From a virus: a DNA stretch of 59,747 bases. The stretch is from positions 1-59,747 of the IMG/VR virus record IMGVR_UViG_3300050821_002577; one strand, 5' to 3'. The position numbers and the translations under genes are program-made. How positions within the stretch are numbered: the stretch's first letter is position 1; every line of letters starts with the position of its first letter. The notes under the pieces were generated by a model that saw only the letters and a list, made by a program, of their open reading frames with translations, made no database searches and was not told the DNA's origin. This document shows, piece by piece, positions 13,595 to 21,631 of this stretch.

Positions 13595-14275
13595 CTACGA
13601 TTTCCCTAGAAGCTCATCCCAGAACCGCACGAGCCAGTTTCCGTTCTTTGGCGCTGGCGGCGTCGCCGGAACGGCGAACGATCCCGTCGCGCACCATCTC
13701 CTGAACATGGGGAGGGTGCACGCCAGCACGTCTAGGTCGAAGCTCCCCTTCTCGCCCTGGAACGTCCCGCGCTGGCTGCGTTGCCAAATTAGCCATTGCC
13801 TTGACCAGTCCGGCGTCGATACGCCATCCCACGCCGGCAAACGCGGAAATGCGTTGTATTCTGGAAACGCGCGCGGAAGGGCCGCAATGGCCTGAATTAT
13901 GGTATCGGGCGGGTCGATACCATAGTAGGCCATCGTTGGCCGCTTCAGAAGCCCATCAGCCCAAAGGAGAACCGTCGAGTCCATTACCCCGGCAGCTTCC
14001 CAATCGAGAACCGCAGGCATTGTGGGGCCGACAACGCTATCAAACTTGGCGATAGAAGCTTCCGAATCACCCGACGTAAGGAACGGATAGGCCAGCGCGA
14101 CGATATCTACCTTGTCCGCTCCCGTTGCATTCGTCGAAAACAAAGGGTCTTCGTACACGTTTTGAACAGCTTTGATATATGCGAAATCCACACCGTCAGC
14201 CTTCAACTTGGGCCAGTCGATCATACCCTGCCAGTGCGAGACATCCACTCCTTTGACGAGCGCATCATAGTTCAC
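13595..14275 (-). CDS. Endolysin, GH25 lysozyme
   Basis: A 226-residue GH25 muramidase that hydrolyses the N-acetylmuramic acid-N-acetylglucosamine bond of peptidoglycan. The N-terminal pattern GVDVSHWQGMIDWPKLKADG and FAYIKA is typical, the DWE at about residue 93-95 contains the catalytic acids expected of the family, and AYYGIDPP and WLIWQRSQ are later conserved segments. There is no signal peptide, so export needs the holin. Size fits the family. It starts four bases into the upstream small membrane protein gene. Confidence 0.9.
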   Translation of the reverse strand: MNYDALVKGVDVSHWQGMIDWPKLKADGVDFAYIKAVQNVYEDPLFSTNATGADKVDIVALAYPFLTSGDSEASIAKFDSVVGPTMPAVLDWEAAGVMDSTVLLWADGLLKRPTMAYYGIDPPDTIIQAIAALPRAFPEYNAFPRLPAWDGVSTPDWSRQWLIWQRSQRGTFQGEKGSFDLDVLACTLPMFRRWCATGSFAVPATPPAPKNGNWLVRFWDELLGKS

Positions 14276-14484
14276 GGCACAGTCCTTTCTCCAACAGCAG
14301 CGGCAGCAGAGGCGCGCTCGCTCAGTACCGCCTCTTTCCGCTCGGTAACGATACGCTCATCCATGAGACTGTTCGTAGCATGTTCGACGCGCTTGATGGC
14401 CCGAGAATTATGCCAACTCTGCCAGCCGCCGAAGATCACGCCAAGCGCGACGACAAGGTTGGCAAGGTGATCGATCCATTCCAT
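14272..14484 (-). CDS. Small membrane protein, possible holin or spanin partner
   Basis: A 70-residue protein with one N-terminal membrane segment (HLANLVVALGVIFGGWQSW) followed by a charged helix (RAIKRVEHATNSLMDERIVT). The layout fits a class III holin or an i-spanin-like protein. The ATG overlaps the TAA of the upstream gene (TAATG), and the stop overlaps the endolysin start. Confidence 0.65.
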   Translation of the reverse strand: MEWIDHLANLVVALGVIFGGWQSWHNSRAIKRVEHATNSLMDERIVTERKEAVLSERASAAAAVGERTVP

Positions 14485-14810
14485 TACTTTACGAGAGCCT
14501 GCCAAGGTGCCGCATGAGTCAGCAGGTAGCCGACGATGAGCAAGAGCATGGTGATTGTCGCCGCAGCCGTGCGCCAAAGCAAGCTATAGACGCGACGCTG
14601 CGAATCCTCGCGGTCTCGCGCACCTTGGTCGAGTTTTGAATGAAGCTCTTTGAGGCTACTGTCGAGAACGGAGTAGCGTCGCGTGCATTCATCCTCGTGC
14701 CGCTCCTGCACTTTTGCAACTCCCGCCGCCACTTCGATGGCGCGTGTGTCGAGAAGATGCTGGGCATCGTACTGCTGATGTCGTTGGCCCCACATTTGAC
14801 GCGCCCTCAT
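14484..14810 (-). CDS. Coiled-coil protein with C-terminal membrane segment
   Basis: A 108-residue protein: charged helices (AIEVAAGVAKVQERHEDECT and SLKELHSKLDQGARDREDSQ) and a C-terminal membrane segment (AATITMLLLIVGYLLTHA). The topology recalls XhlA-type haemolysins found in phage lysis cassettes. It is directly downstream of the CRP-like palindrome at 14836-14851. Confidence 0.65.
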   Translation of the reverse strand: MRARQMWGQRHQQYDAQHLLDTRAIEVAAGVAKVQERHEDECTRRYSVLDSSLKELHSKLDQGARDREDSQRRVYSLLWRTAAATITMLLLIVGYLLTHAAPWQALVK

Positions 14811-14835
14811 CCTAGCCGGCTTGTTGTTTCTTCAA

Positions 14836-14851
14836 TGTGACCTGCGTCACA
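14836..14851. promoter_or_regulatory. CRP-type palindrome TGTGA-N6-TCACA
   Basis: A perfect palindrome, TGTGACCTGCGTCACA, 26 bases upstream of the coiled-coil/TM gene start. It matches the TGTGA-N6-TCACA form bound by CRP/FNR-family regulators. As RNA it also folds into a six-base-pair hairpin with loop GCAG, but there is no T tract, so it is not a standard terminator. Confidence 0.4.
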
Positions 14852-14852
14852 C

Positions 14853-15062
14853 TCACTCGGTAAACGTCGGTTCGGCTAGTTGAGCATCCTTTTCACGCCT
14901 AAGCTCCTGTATTCGATCGTAGATGTCATCGACAACGCTCGCCGGGATAGGCCGACTGGCGGGTTCTGGCCGCCTCACGCAAGGCCGATCTTTGTTCACA
15001 TTATGAGCCGCTAGATCGCCGCAAATCTCACACCGGCCATCGACGTAAGCGTGTTCGGTCAT
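14853..15062 (-). CDS. Small zinc-binding protein, 69 aa
   Basis: The N-terminus holds MTEHAYVDGRCEICG and a later PCVRR, so three cysteines and a histidine could bind zinc. The rest is a charged helix (DDIYDRIQELRREKDAQLAE). A GGAAAGGATAGG leader precedes the ATG. Function unknown. Confidence 0.7.
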   Translation of the reverse strand: MTEHAYVDGRCEICGDLAAHNVNKDRPCVRRPEPASRPIPASVVDDIYDRIQELRREKDAQLAEPTFTE

Positions 15063-15104
15063 CCTATCCTTTCCCCTTCGTTACGCTATTCCTAAATAAC
15101 GTCT

Positions 15105-17378
15105 TTAGTTTGAATGGACCTGGGCCGTCGCCGCTATATCGATCGAGGCGCATGTTCCGGCCGTGATGGAAAAAGCCACATAATCCCCCGCCGTGATCGC
15201 GGGGGCAGACACAGTTCCATCGACTACCGTGCCGGCGCTAGTCACGGTTACTGTTCCGATTGTGGTTGGCGTCGAGGAGCAGCTTGCGCTTGTACCGCAC
15301 TCGTACATCGTGATCGTCGGGTTGCTAACGCAGGAGAATGTCGCGGCAGAACCTTCGATATTGTCAACCGTCGCGGCTTTCGAGAATTTATGGAAAACCG
15401 CTTTGGTCGCATTCACTGCCGTCAGCAGACCAGGCTGATAGCTGACGTGCTCCACGGCGTTGCTCGATACGGTGCTGCCGCTCTGACCTAACCCTGTACC
15501 CGCAGTCGTAAATCCGGTTCCAAGACCGCACCCAGCAGAGAGAGCAACGACGCCACCGCCAGATACCTGACAGAGAGCGGCCTGTGCCGTTCCAGACGTA
15601 GCCAGGGCATTCGCATTCAGCGTGCTGTCCAGTTGCAAGGCACTGCCTATTTCGGTGCCTGTGACCGGAGCGGTAACGCCGTTTATCCCGACGTTCCCTC
15701 CATTGGGATTAATCACAGTTGGCGTGTATGCAGACCCGGTGCGAACCGATTGAATGAAGCCTGAGCCATTAGTGCCGAGCGCGGCGTCGTAGCCCATGTA
15801 GAGCTTCTTAGCTTCGGTAGTGGGATTGCTGATAGCAAAAGCGCCGGCCCCGTTCGTGCTGTAGGTTCCGGCCTGGCTAATCTCCAAACTAAAGTTTGGA
15901 GATTGAATGCCGATTCCGACTAAGTTTAATCCCGGAAACGAAATCAGCTTATTAGCTGAATCGATCGCAACATTGGCGCTATACGCGCCACCAACGATAG
16001 AGGAATAATTGCCGATGGCTCCGAGATAGGCGCTCCCTCCTTCAAGTCGCAGATATTCACCAGCACCAGTTCCGCTCGACGCTCCGTTTAGCCGTTCCAC
16101 GACGGTTCCCGTACCGGGGCCGATGTCGAGATTGTATGTTGGGTTCGTGCTCGCCGGAAGCATAACGCCCATTCGGTTTTGAAATATGGAATAGTCTCCA
16201 GCGGCGTCCACAAGGATGCCATGGTAGAACGAAGAACGTTGCCCGTTATAAGTGCTTAAAAAACTCTGGCTAGTCGCCGCACCACCCGCGACAAGAGTAA
16301 CGCTAGTATCAACCAGTCCAGGAGAAACGTTCTGCTCCCCAACGCCTGTTGCGTAAAAATAGCTCCCTTGAGAAGTTGCGCCATGGTCTCCGCAATAAGC
16401 ATGGGAAACGGTGTTGTTTTTTATCGCGCCGCCGCCATTAAAAAATGACGTGCAATAGGAGTAATTTTGCAATTCTATTATGCCGGCGCTCACATAGTTC
16501 CCGGTGTTTCCTCCACCAATGCCCATAAACATGAATGGCGCGCCATTAGTCTCGGCGTCGCCCGACGTATAGTCAACCGTATACCCGATATGCTTTATTC
16601 CATTAGCGGAGCTATTAAATGTCGCAGCGCGGCGCATGTAGCTGAACGTATCGTTTTCACTGTATGAGTTGTATCCTTGGAATTGAGCAGTATCCCCTGT
16701 TCCGCCGCCGCTGGAAGTGCCGCCCCACACGAAGGCATCTTGGTTACAGGCCGGCGCTACGCATGTAGTGGTTCCAACCCAATGATTATCGTGAGAATGG
16801 ATTGTCGTGTAGCTCGCAAACAACAGGGGAACAGTATCTCCGGCATTACCGTTTGTGATATTCATGTGGTCAAGTTCCAGAATGCCAATTCCTTTGGCGA
16901 CCATCTTTCCTGCTCCCGCCCCGGCATAAGGCAGGATAAGCGTCGAACCTCCGGTTGGACTTTGATTATTCAAAGTGCCGTCCCACGCGGGATTGGTCCC
17001 GGTAAGCCGAACCGGGCCGGCCATTTTGGGAGGAGATGTACCCGTGAATGGAATTAATAGCTGACTGGTATGTAGACAGGACTTTCCGTTTGGAAATGCA
17101 ACCGCTCCACCGCCAGCACTGAGCGCGGCGGTTATTGCGGCATCGATCTTTGATGAATCATCCGTCGTGCCATCGCATTTCGCGCCGTAGGCCATCACCT
17201 CATACGGAACACCTGTTCCTGCCGTAATCGTGTTCGTGCCGTTGTTGACGCCCGTGCAACCCTGAGCAGGTGTACAGGGAAAGGCAAAACCACCCGAATC
17301 TTGCGGCTGGTTTTGCGCGTTAGCAGGCGTCAGACCAAGCAGTAGGGCAACTGCGATGGCCGTTATTTGTAAAAGCAT
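15105..17378 (-). CDS. Tail spike-like protein with signal peptide, pectate-lyase-like fold
   Basis: A 757-residue protein. Residues 1-22 form a Sec signal peptide (MLLQITAIAVALLLGLTPANA, cleavage after ANA). About residues 60-90 hold VMAYGAKCDGTTDDSSKIDA, a hallmark of phage tail spikes with right-handed beta helices (YGAkgDG..DD...i..A), and the middle is full of short Gly/Asn-rich strands. The C-terminal third has repeated small beta segments. The start overlaps the upstream gene by 16 bases. A signal peptide is unexpected for a tail protein. Confidence 0.75.
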   Translation of the reverse strand: MLLQITAIAVALLLGLTPANAQNQPQDSGGFAFPCTPAQGCTGVNNGTNTITAGTGVPYEVMAYGAKCDGTTDDSSKIDAAITAALSAGGGAVAFPNGKSCLHTSQLLIPFTGTSPPKMAGPVRLTGTNPAWDGTLNNQSPTGGSTLILPYAGAGAGKMVAKGIGILELDHMNITNGNAGDTVPLLFASYTTIHSHDNHWVGTTTCVAPACNQDAFVWGGTSSGGGTGDTAQFQGYNSYSENDTFSYMRRAATFNSSANGIKHIGYTVDYTSGDAETNGAPFMFMGIGGGNTGNYVSAGIIELQNYSYCTSFFNGGGAIKNNTVSHAYCGDHGATSQGSYFYATGVGEQNVSPGLVDTSVTLVAGGAATSQSFLSTYNGQRSSFYHGILVDAAGDYSIFQNRMGVMLPASTNPTYNLDIGPGTGTVVERLNGASSGTGAGEYLRLEGGSAYLGAIGNYSSIVGGAYSANVAIDSANKLISFPGLNLVGIGIQSPNFSLEISQAGTYSTNGAGAFAISNPTTEAKKLYMGYDAALGTNGSGFIQSVRTGSAYTPTVINPNGGNVGINGVTAPVTGTEIGSALQLDSTLNANALATSGTAQAALCQVSGGGVVALSAGCGLGTGFTTAGTGLGQSGSTVSSNAVEHVSYQPGLLTAVNATKAVFHKFSKAATVDNIEGSAATFSCVSNPTITMYECGTSASCSSTPTTIGTVTVTSAGTVVDGTVSAPAITAGDYVAFSITAGTCASIDIAATAQVHSN

Positions 17379-17710
17379 ACGAACCCCGTCGCCGCAGATG
17401 CGGTTTGGATGAGTTGGAGGGATGCCAGATTGCCGCTGTATGGGAGCCACGACGTTCCGGCGAAAATCGTCAACCCTAACGTCGCGGTCGGCGCAACCCC
17501 GTCATCGCGGTAGTTGACGTTCTGGCTGGACACCTGAATGTCCGCAAGCGTCGCACCTTGCGGGATGCCAACGCTGCTGAGGAAAGCTGCCGTCGCCATA
17601 CTCGGCAGCGGCGCGCACCCGAGAGGCTGCCACGAGCCAGAATGAACGCCCTGCGCCAGCGCTGCCCCGGAACACAGGACGAGGGCGGCAAGAGATGCGA
17701 GGAGCTTCAA
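17363..17710 (-). CDS. Small exported protein of the tail fibre cluster
   Basis: A 115-residue protein starting at TTG after GAGGAGGATGGC. Residues 1-19 are a clear signal peptide (MKLLASLAALVLCSGAALA). The mature part (VSSQNVNYRDDGVAPTATLG; TIFAGTSWLPYSGNLASLQL) is beta-rich with conserved Cys near each end. It lies between two larger fibre-type genes and probably shares their assembly path. Confidence 0.7.
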   Translation of the reverse strand: MKLLASLAALVLCSGAALAQGVHSGSWQPLGCAPLPSMATAAFLSSVGIPQGATLADIQVSSQNVNYRDDGVAPTATLGLTIFAGTSWLPYSGNLASLQLIQTASAATGFVCFYK

Positions 17711-17720
17711 GCCATCCTCC

Positions 17721-20183
17721 TCAATGGATCGACTTCGTATCGGTCGGAGCGGCGCTATACGTCACCGAGAACGTTTCGTTTGGTCCGATGTCTACCATGC
17801 AGGGCGTACTCGTACAGACGGTCGTGCCTCCGCTCGCGACCTTAACCGCCGTGACCGTACCGCCAGTAAGATAGTGCGTCTCGGGAGATGGCCCGGCAGT
17901 GTACGCTGCGGTAGCAAGCGGCGAATATGTCCCGGACGACACCCCTACAGGGTTATAGCCAGGGTTATTCGTAAAGATATTGTGAGCACCCGTCGCACTG
18001 TTGCTGATGGGAGCTACCGCGCTGACAAAGTTATTATTGTAGACTTCAATGTAATCCCCGGTTCCGGCGCTCAGTAAAATCCCGATAGCCCCCGTAAATA
18101 CATTACCGTCAATAATTGAGTTTCCGATGTTTCCGCTCATTACGATATCTGTTCCACTGTTTGTGGACAGAATGCTCCCAAGAACTTGGAGGTATCCCCC
18201 AGAGCCGTTAAGATGGATGCAAATAGGCGTGTTGTTGCACGTCACTCCGGTGAATCGTTCGTTCGCGAAATTGGTTTCGAACCTAGCCTCTTCGCAGGCA
18301 AGCAAGACGCACCCGCTCATCTCGGTTCCGCCACCCGCCGCAAAATTCGCACCCTCAACCGCCCAGAAACCATAGTGGAGAGTGCCGCCGATAATTTCGT
18401 CGGTAAACGAAAGCACGCTGGGACCAGACCCGCCCGCCGCATTGTCCATCACCACGCCAGCATAAAAAACTCCGGTATGGTCGTTATCGTTGCTATAGAT
18501 GTTCAATCCGCTTTGGATTTCTTCTGAATAGTATGTGTATGGAGCCATAAATTTCCAAGTAGCCGTCCCATCCGTGAATGAGTTTTCGTAAGGAAGAACC
18601 GTGGGCGACGAACTTCCTGACGTTCCTGTCGCCAGAAGAACCATGAGACATCCATTAGATATTACGCACCCCGCCGTATTGTTTACGACAGTTCCCAAAA
18701 TGGAATAATTATTATTTGGCAACCATGCCGGAATATCGGTCGCAGAAGGAAAAACTGGCGCTGATCCCTGCGGGCCATTCTGGTCGAACTTGTTTCGGAA
18801 GATGAACGCCGCATTGCCCGCGCCGGGGTTGACAGTCAGAATTGCCGTACCGTAAGAGAATTGAAAATCGTTGTTGAGCAGTATGTTGTCCCCTCCCGTT
18901 ATGTCTACCCCCGTCCCCCACTGCGAAAAGACATTGGTGATCGAACTCTCGTTGCCCGCACTTACGAGCGCCGGATGCGTGGCGTTTATCGAGTTGTCGC
19001 CCAGAATCATCATGTTCGAAAGAGAGATTCTGCCCACCCGAAGCGTCAGCGTCGTAACGTCTCGACCGCAAGCGTCAAGAGAATCGGGGATGAACGTGCC
19101 GGAACCCATGATATTCTGAAAATAGCCAGTGGCGCTCGCCGCCTGCCCGTAGACGATCCCTCCAGGTACGCAAAAATGACCCGGCGGGAAATAGAGGTTT
19201 CCGTTCGTGGTGTTCGCAAGGTTAGCTGCCGCCTGAACCGCCACGGTATCGTCCGTTCCATACACGTAGTTCGCGTTCGTAATGGAGGTTCCCGCCGCAA
19301 ACCCCAGCGTGACCTGCGTGGCGCTCGTGTATCCGGTAATCGTCGTTGCCAGTACGGTCGCGGTCGGCCCGGCCCCGTTGACGGCGATGACCTTGTTTAC
19401 CGGGCCAGTACACCCCGTTCCCGGCGGCGCGCAATCTCCCGGCTGAAAAACCCCAGACGCCGACGTGAAAACCTTGCTTCCAGACGTGGTAGTTCCATCG
19501 CCGTTCGGCCCTCCGTACGGGGGATTTGAAATCGCATCCCCCTTCGCACCGAAGCATTTGGCGTCAACCCACGGGGAGCCGGAACAGAAAAACGTGTTGA
19601 ACGGGACAGTTCCGGCCATTTGCGCCGTGAATTGCGTGAACACCAATCCTGTCTGACCGATCGATATCGGCGGGTTAGTCGTGAGCACAAAACTTACCTT
19701 CCCGTTCACCCCGCCATTGACCGCGTAAACCGATACCCCGTAAAAAAGCTGGCTCGATTGCTGCGCGTCCGTGGTTCGCACCAATTGAAACTTGGCGAAA
19801 CCGCCACCCGTCGCCGTGACCTGATAGATGCCGTTCTGATAAGGCAGGGCTTGATTTTTGACCAGGACACGATCGCCGAACACGACGCTATAGCCGTCAA
19901 TCGTCAGTGCGCCATTGGTGGTCGCGGTAAGCGTTGCGTTGATCCCAAGCGAACCGTTGTTGTAGACAGGGGCATTGGAGAGCGCCGCTATCGTGGCTGC
20001 CGCTACCGGCGACAGGGGGAAGAGGCCCAGATTGTTCCCGGTGATCGGCCCGCTGACCGCAATGGTATTAACCTGGGGTAGCGTGCCGCCTACGACGCAT
20101 TTATCGCCAACACAAGTCGGTTGCGCGAGTGCGAGATGTGACCCCGCGAAAACGAAGAGCGCCGCAAGAATCCGACGCATCAT
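17721..20183 (-). CDS. Large tail spike or fibre-type protein with signal peptide
   Basis: An 820-residue protein starting at ATGATG with GGAGG in front. Residues 1-19 are a signal peptide (MMRRILAALFVFAGSHLALA), followed by QPTCVGDKCVVGG. Further on there is FGAKGDAISNPPYG and TDDTVAVQAAANLANTTNGN, the same YGA/FGAkGD motif as in the spike gene downstream, which marks a beta-helix spike. Central repeats are Asn/Gly rich, as in polysaccharide-binding spikes. Overlaps the gene upstream by four bases. Confidence 0.75.
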   Translation of the reverse strand: MMRRILAALFVFAGSHLALAQPTCVGDKCVVGGTLPQVNTIAVSGPITGNNLGLFPLSPVAAATIAALSNAPVYNNGSLGINATLTATTNGALTIDGYSVVFGDRVLVKNQALPYQNGIYQVTATGGGFAKFQLVRTTDAQQSSQLFYGVSVYAVNGGVNGKVSFVLTTNPPISIGQTGLVFTQFTAQMAGTVPFNTFFCSGSPWVDAKCFGAKGDAISNPPYGGPNGDGTTTSGSKVFTSASGVFQPGDCAPPGTGCTGPVNKVIAVNGAGPTATVLATTITGYTSATQVTLGFAAGTSITNANYVYGTDDTVAVQAAANLANTTNGNLYFPPGHFCVPGGIVYGQAASATGYFQNIMGSGTFIPDSLDACGRDVTTLTLRVGRISLSNMMILGDNSINATHPALVSAGNESSITNVFSQWGTGVDITGGDNILLNNDFQFSYGTAILTVNPGAGNAAFIFRNKFDQNGPQGSAPVFPSATDIPAWLPNNNYSILGTVVNNTAGCVISNGCLMVLLATGTSGSSSPTVLPYENSFTDGTATWKFMAPYTYYSEEIQSGLNIYSNDNDHTGVFYAGVVMDNAAGGSGPSVLSFTDEIIGGTLHYGFWAVEGANFAAGGGTEMSGCVLLACEEARFETNFANERFTGVTCNNTPICIHLNGSGGYLQVLGSILSTNSGTDIVMSGNIGNSIIDGNVFTGAIGILLSAGTGDYIEVYNNNFVSAVAPISNSATGAHNIFTNNPGYNPVGVSSGTYSPLATAAYTAGPSPETHYLTGGTVTAVKVASGGTTVCTSTPCMVDIGPNETFSVTYSAAPTDTKSIH

Positions 20184-21589
20184 GCGATCCTCCGGCGTCG
20201 AACGACCGCTGCAACGGCGACGCAGAAGGAAATCAGGATGCCCATTGAAAGCCACCGGATTTCGTTCTGCTGTTCCTGAACTGCCACGATGAGCGGAGCG
20301 ACCAATTTTCCGTAGTCTAGCCGTTCGATGTTATCGACCGTCCGCTGCGTACCGTCTGCGAGAGTGATGGTGTCGCTTCCACCCGCCGTCACAATCTCGG
20401 GAAATATCTTTGCCACCGATTGCGCCCCAAGCCCAAGCTGGCGGCCCTGTTCTTTTGCCATCTTGGCGTCGGCCCAAGAGAAATAGCCGGGACGCAGTTG
20501 CATGATCGCGCTCAATCCGGGCACACCGTGATCGAAGTCGCCCTTCAGCCGCTCATCCGAGGGAATGCAGGTTGCGCCAACCGTGCGGGTAATCGCTGTC
20601 GTTCCCGTTGTCGCGGCGAAGCACGCCGACGCGTTGCTTGCCGTTCCGCCAACAAGATTAGAAAACGTGCCGGTGCTGTCATCGAGTACCCACGCGCCCT
20701 GAATCAGCGGGGCAGTTGTGAGCACTATAAGGCCGCTGCCCGTTACTCCGTTGGAGAGGCCACTAGCGGCTGGAGCGCACGAGCCGCCATTGGTACAGGT
20801 AGCGCCCGCGACTGTTATGGCTGTCGTCGATAAGACGCCGGCGGTGTCGGCGATCGTCGCATTGTCCGGCTTCACGACGCCGTAGACGGACGGCGTGGAG
20901 ATTGCGATGGCGGGCGCTCCATCGCTGCGCATAAATGTAGAAGCAGAACCATTGACCGCAACATTGCCAGCCGTTGCGGTTGGGTTCGCCCCCACCGGCA
21001 AGGCGGCCTGCACAAAAGCAGTGGTTGCGACCTGTGCGGTATTGTTGCCGCCGCCCGCTGTCGGGGCTGTCGGAGTACCGCTTAGCGTCGGGCTGACGAT
21101 GGAGGGGCTGGTATTCAGAACGACAGCGCCGGTTCCAGTGCTGCTGGCGAACCCCGGATTCGGGTACGTACCGTTGAGAACGCCCCCCGCCGTCACGCCG
21201 AATAACGCGCTTCCCGGCACGTTATCGATCGTCCAGATAGGAGTTGACGGCGGGTCGCTGTCGCCTTGCGGAGCCAGGACGTACTTATAATTCTGGCTTT
21301 CGGTCGCCCAAATGCCGACCGAAGCCCCTAGCGAGTTTTGCGGTTCGCCACGAGAGTTTAGGACTATCGGGTTTGTCTGCGCTATTGATCCGGTCGAATT
21401 GACAAAAGTCGTCTGTTTGGTGGTGGTCCCGGCACCGTAGGTAAAGAGAAGGCAGCCGACACATGGGTTGCCGCTGTTATCGTTAAAATGGGGGATCGCG
21501 TCGGGCGCAAGCTGGAAGCCGTCCGCTACGGCAACGGCAGGCCATAGCAATGCGCCAAGCAGCAGGAACCGCGCAACCGCGTGCCTCAC
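20180..21589 (-). CDS. Tail fibre protein with signal peptide, S74 chaperone domain and C-terminal TM segment
   Basis: A 469-residue protein. Residues 1-22 form a signal peptide (MRHAVARFLLLGALLWPAVA). A collagen-free, Gly/Thr-rich fibre region follows. From residue 343, PSDERLKGDFDH with LRPGYFSW, LGLGAQSVAKIFPEIV and LDYGKLVAPLIVAVQEQQNE is a peptidase S74 intramolecular chaperone domain; Ser344-Asp345 is the expected autocleavage site. Residues about 104-121 from the domain start form a TM segment (WLSMGILISFCVAVAAVV) capped by RRRR. This combination is unusual. Confidence 0.8.
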   Translation of the reverse strand: MRHAVARFLLLGALLWPAVAVADGFQLAPDAIPHFNDNSGNPCVGCLLFTYGAGTTTKQTTFVNSTGSIAQTNPIVLNSRGEPQNSLGASVGIWATESQNYKYVLAPQGDSDPPSTPIWTIDNVPGSALFGVTAGGVLNGTYPNPGFASSTGTGAVVLNTSPSIVSPTLSGTPTAPTAGGGNNTAQVATTAFVQAALPVGANPTATAGNVAVNGSASTFMRSDGAPAIAISTPSVYGVVKPDNATIADTAGVLSTTAITVAGATCTNGGSCAPAASGLSNGVTGSGLIVLTTAPLIQGAWVLDDSTGTFSNLVGGTASNASACFAATTGTTAITRTVGATCIPSDERLKGDFDHGVPGLSAIMQLRPGYFSWADAKMAKEQGRQLGLGAQSVAKIFPEIVTAGGSDTITLADGTQRTVDNIERLDYGKLVAPLIVAVQEQQNEIRWLSMGILISFCVAVAAVVRRRRIA

Positions 21590-21615
21590 TCGGCACTCTC
21601 CATCTCAGGGCAACC

Positions 21616-21629
21616 GCGTCTCGCGACGG
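21616..21629 (-). other. GNRA-loop stem, weaker copy
   Basis: On the minus strand the sequence CGTC-GCGA-GACG folds into a four-base-pair stem with a GCGA tetraloop. It is similar to the stronger elements at 28429-28449 and 38835-38855 and lies in the 42-base spacer before the S74 fibre gene. Its significance is uncertain. Confidence 0.3.
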
Positions 21630-21631
21630 GG

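Noticed and set aside
18861-19529. Arg-rich open frame on the + strand inside the spike gene
   Set aside because: Antisense shadow; composition typical of reverse-complement reading of Gly/Asn/Val codons.
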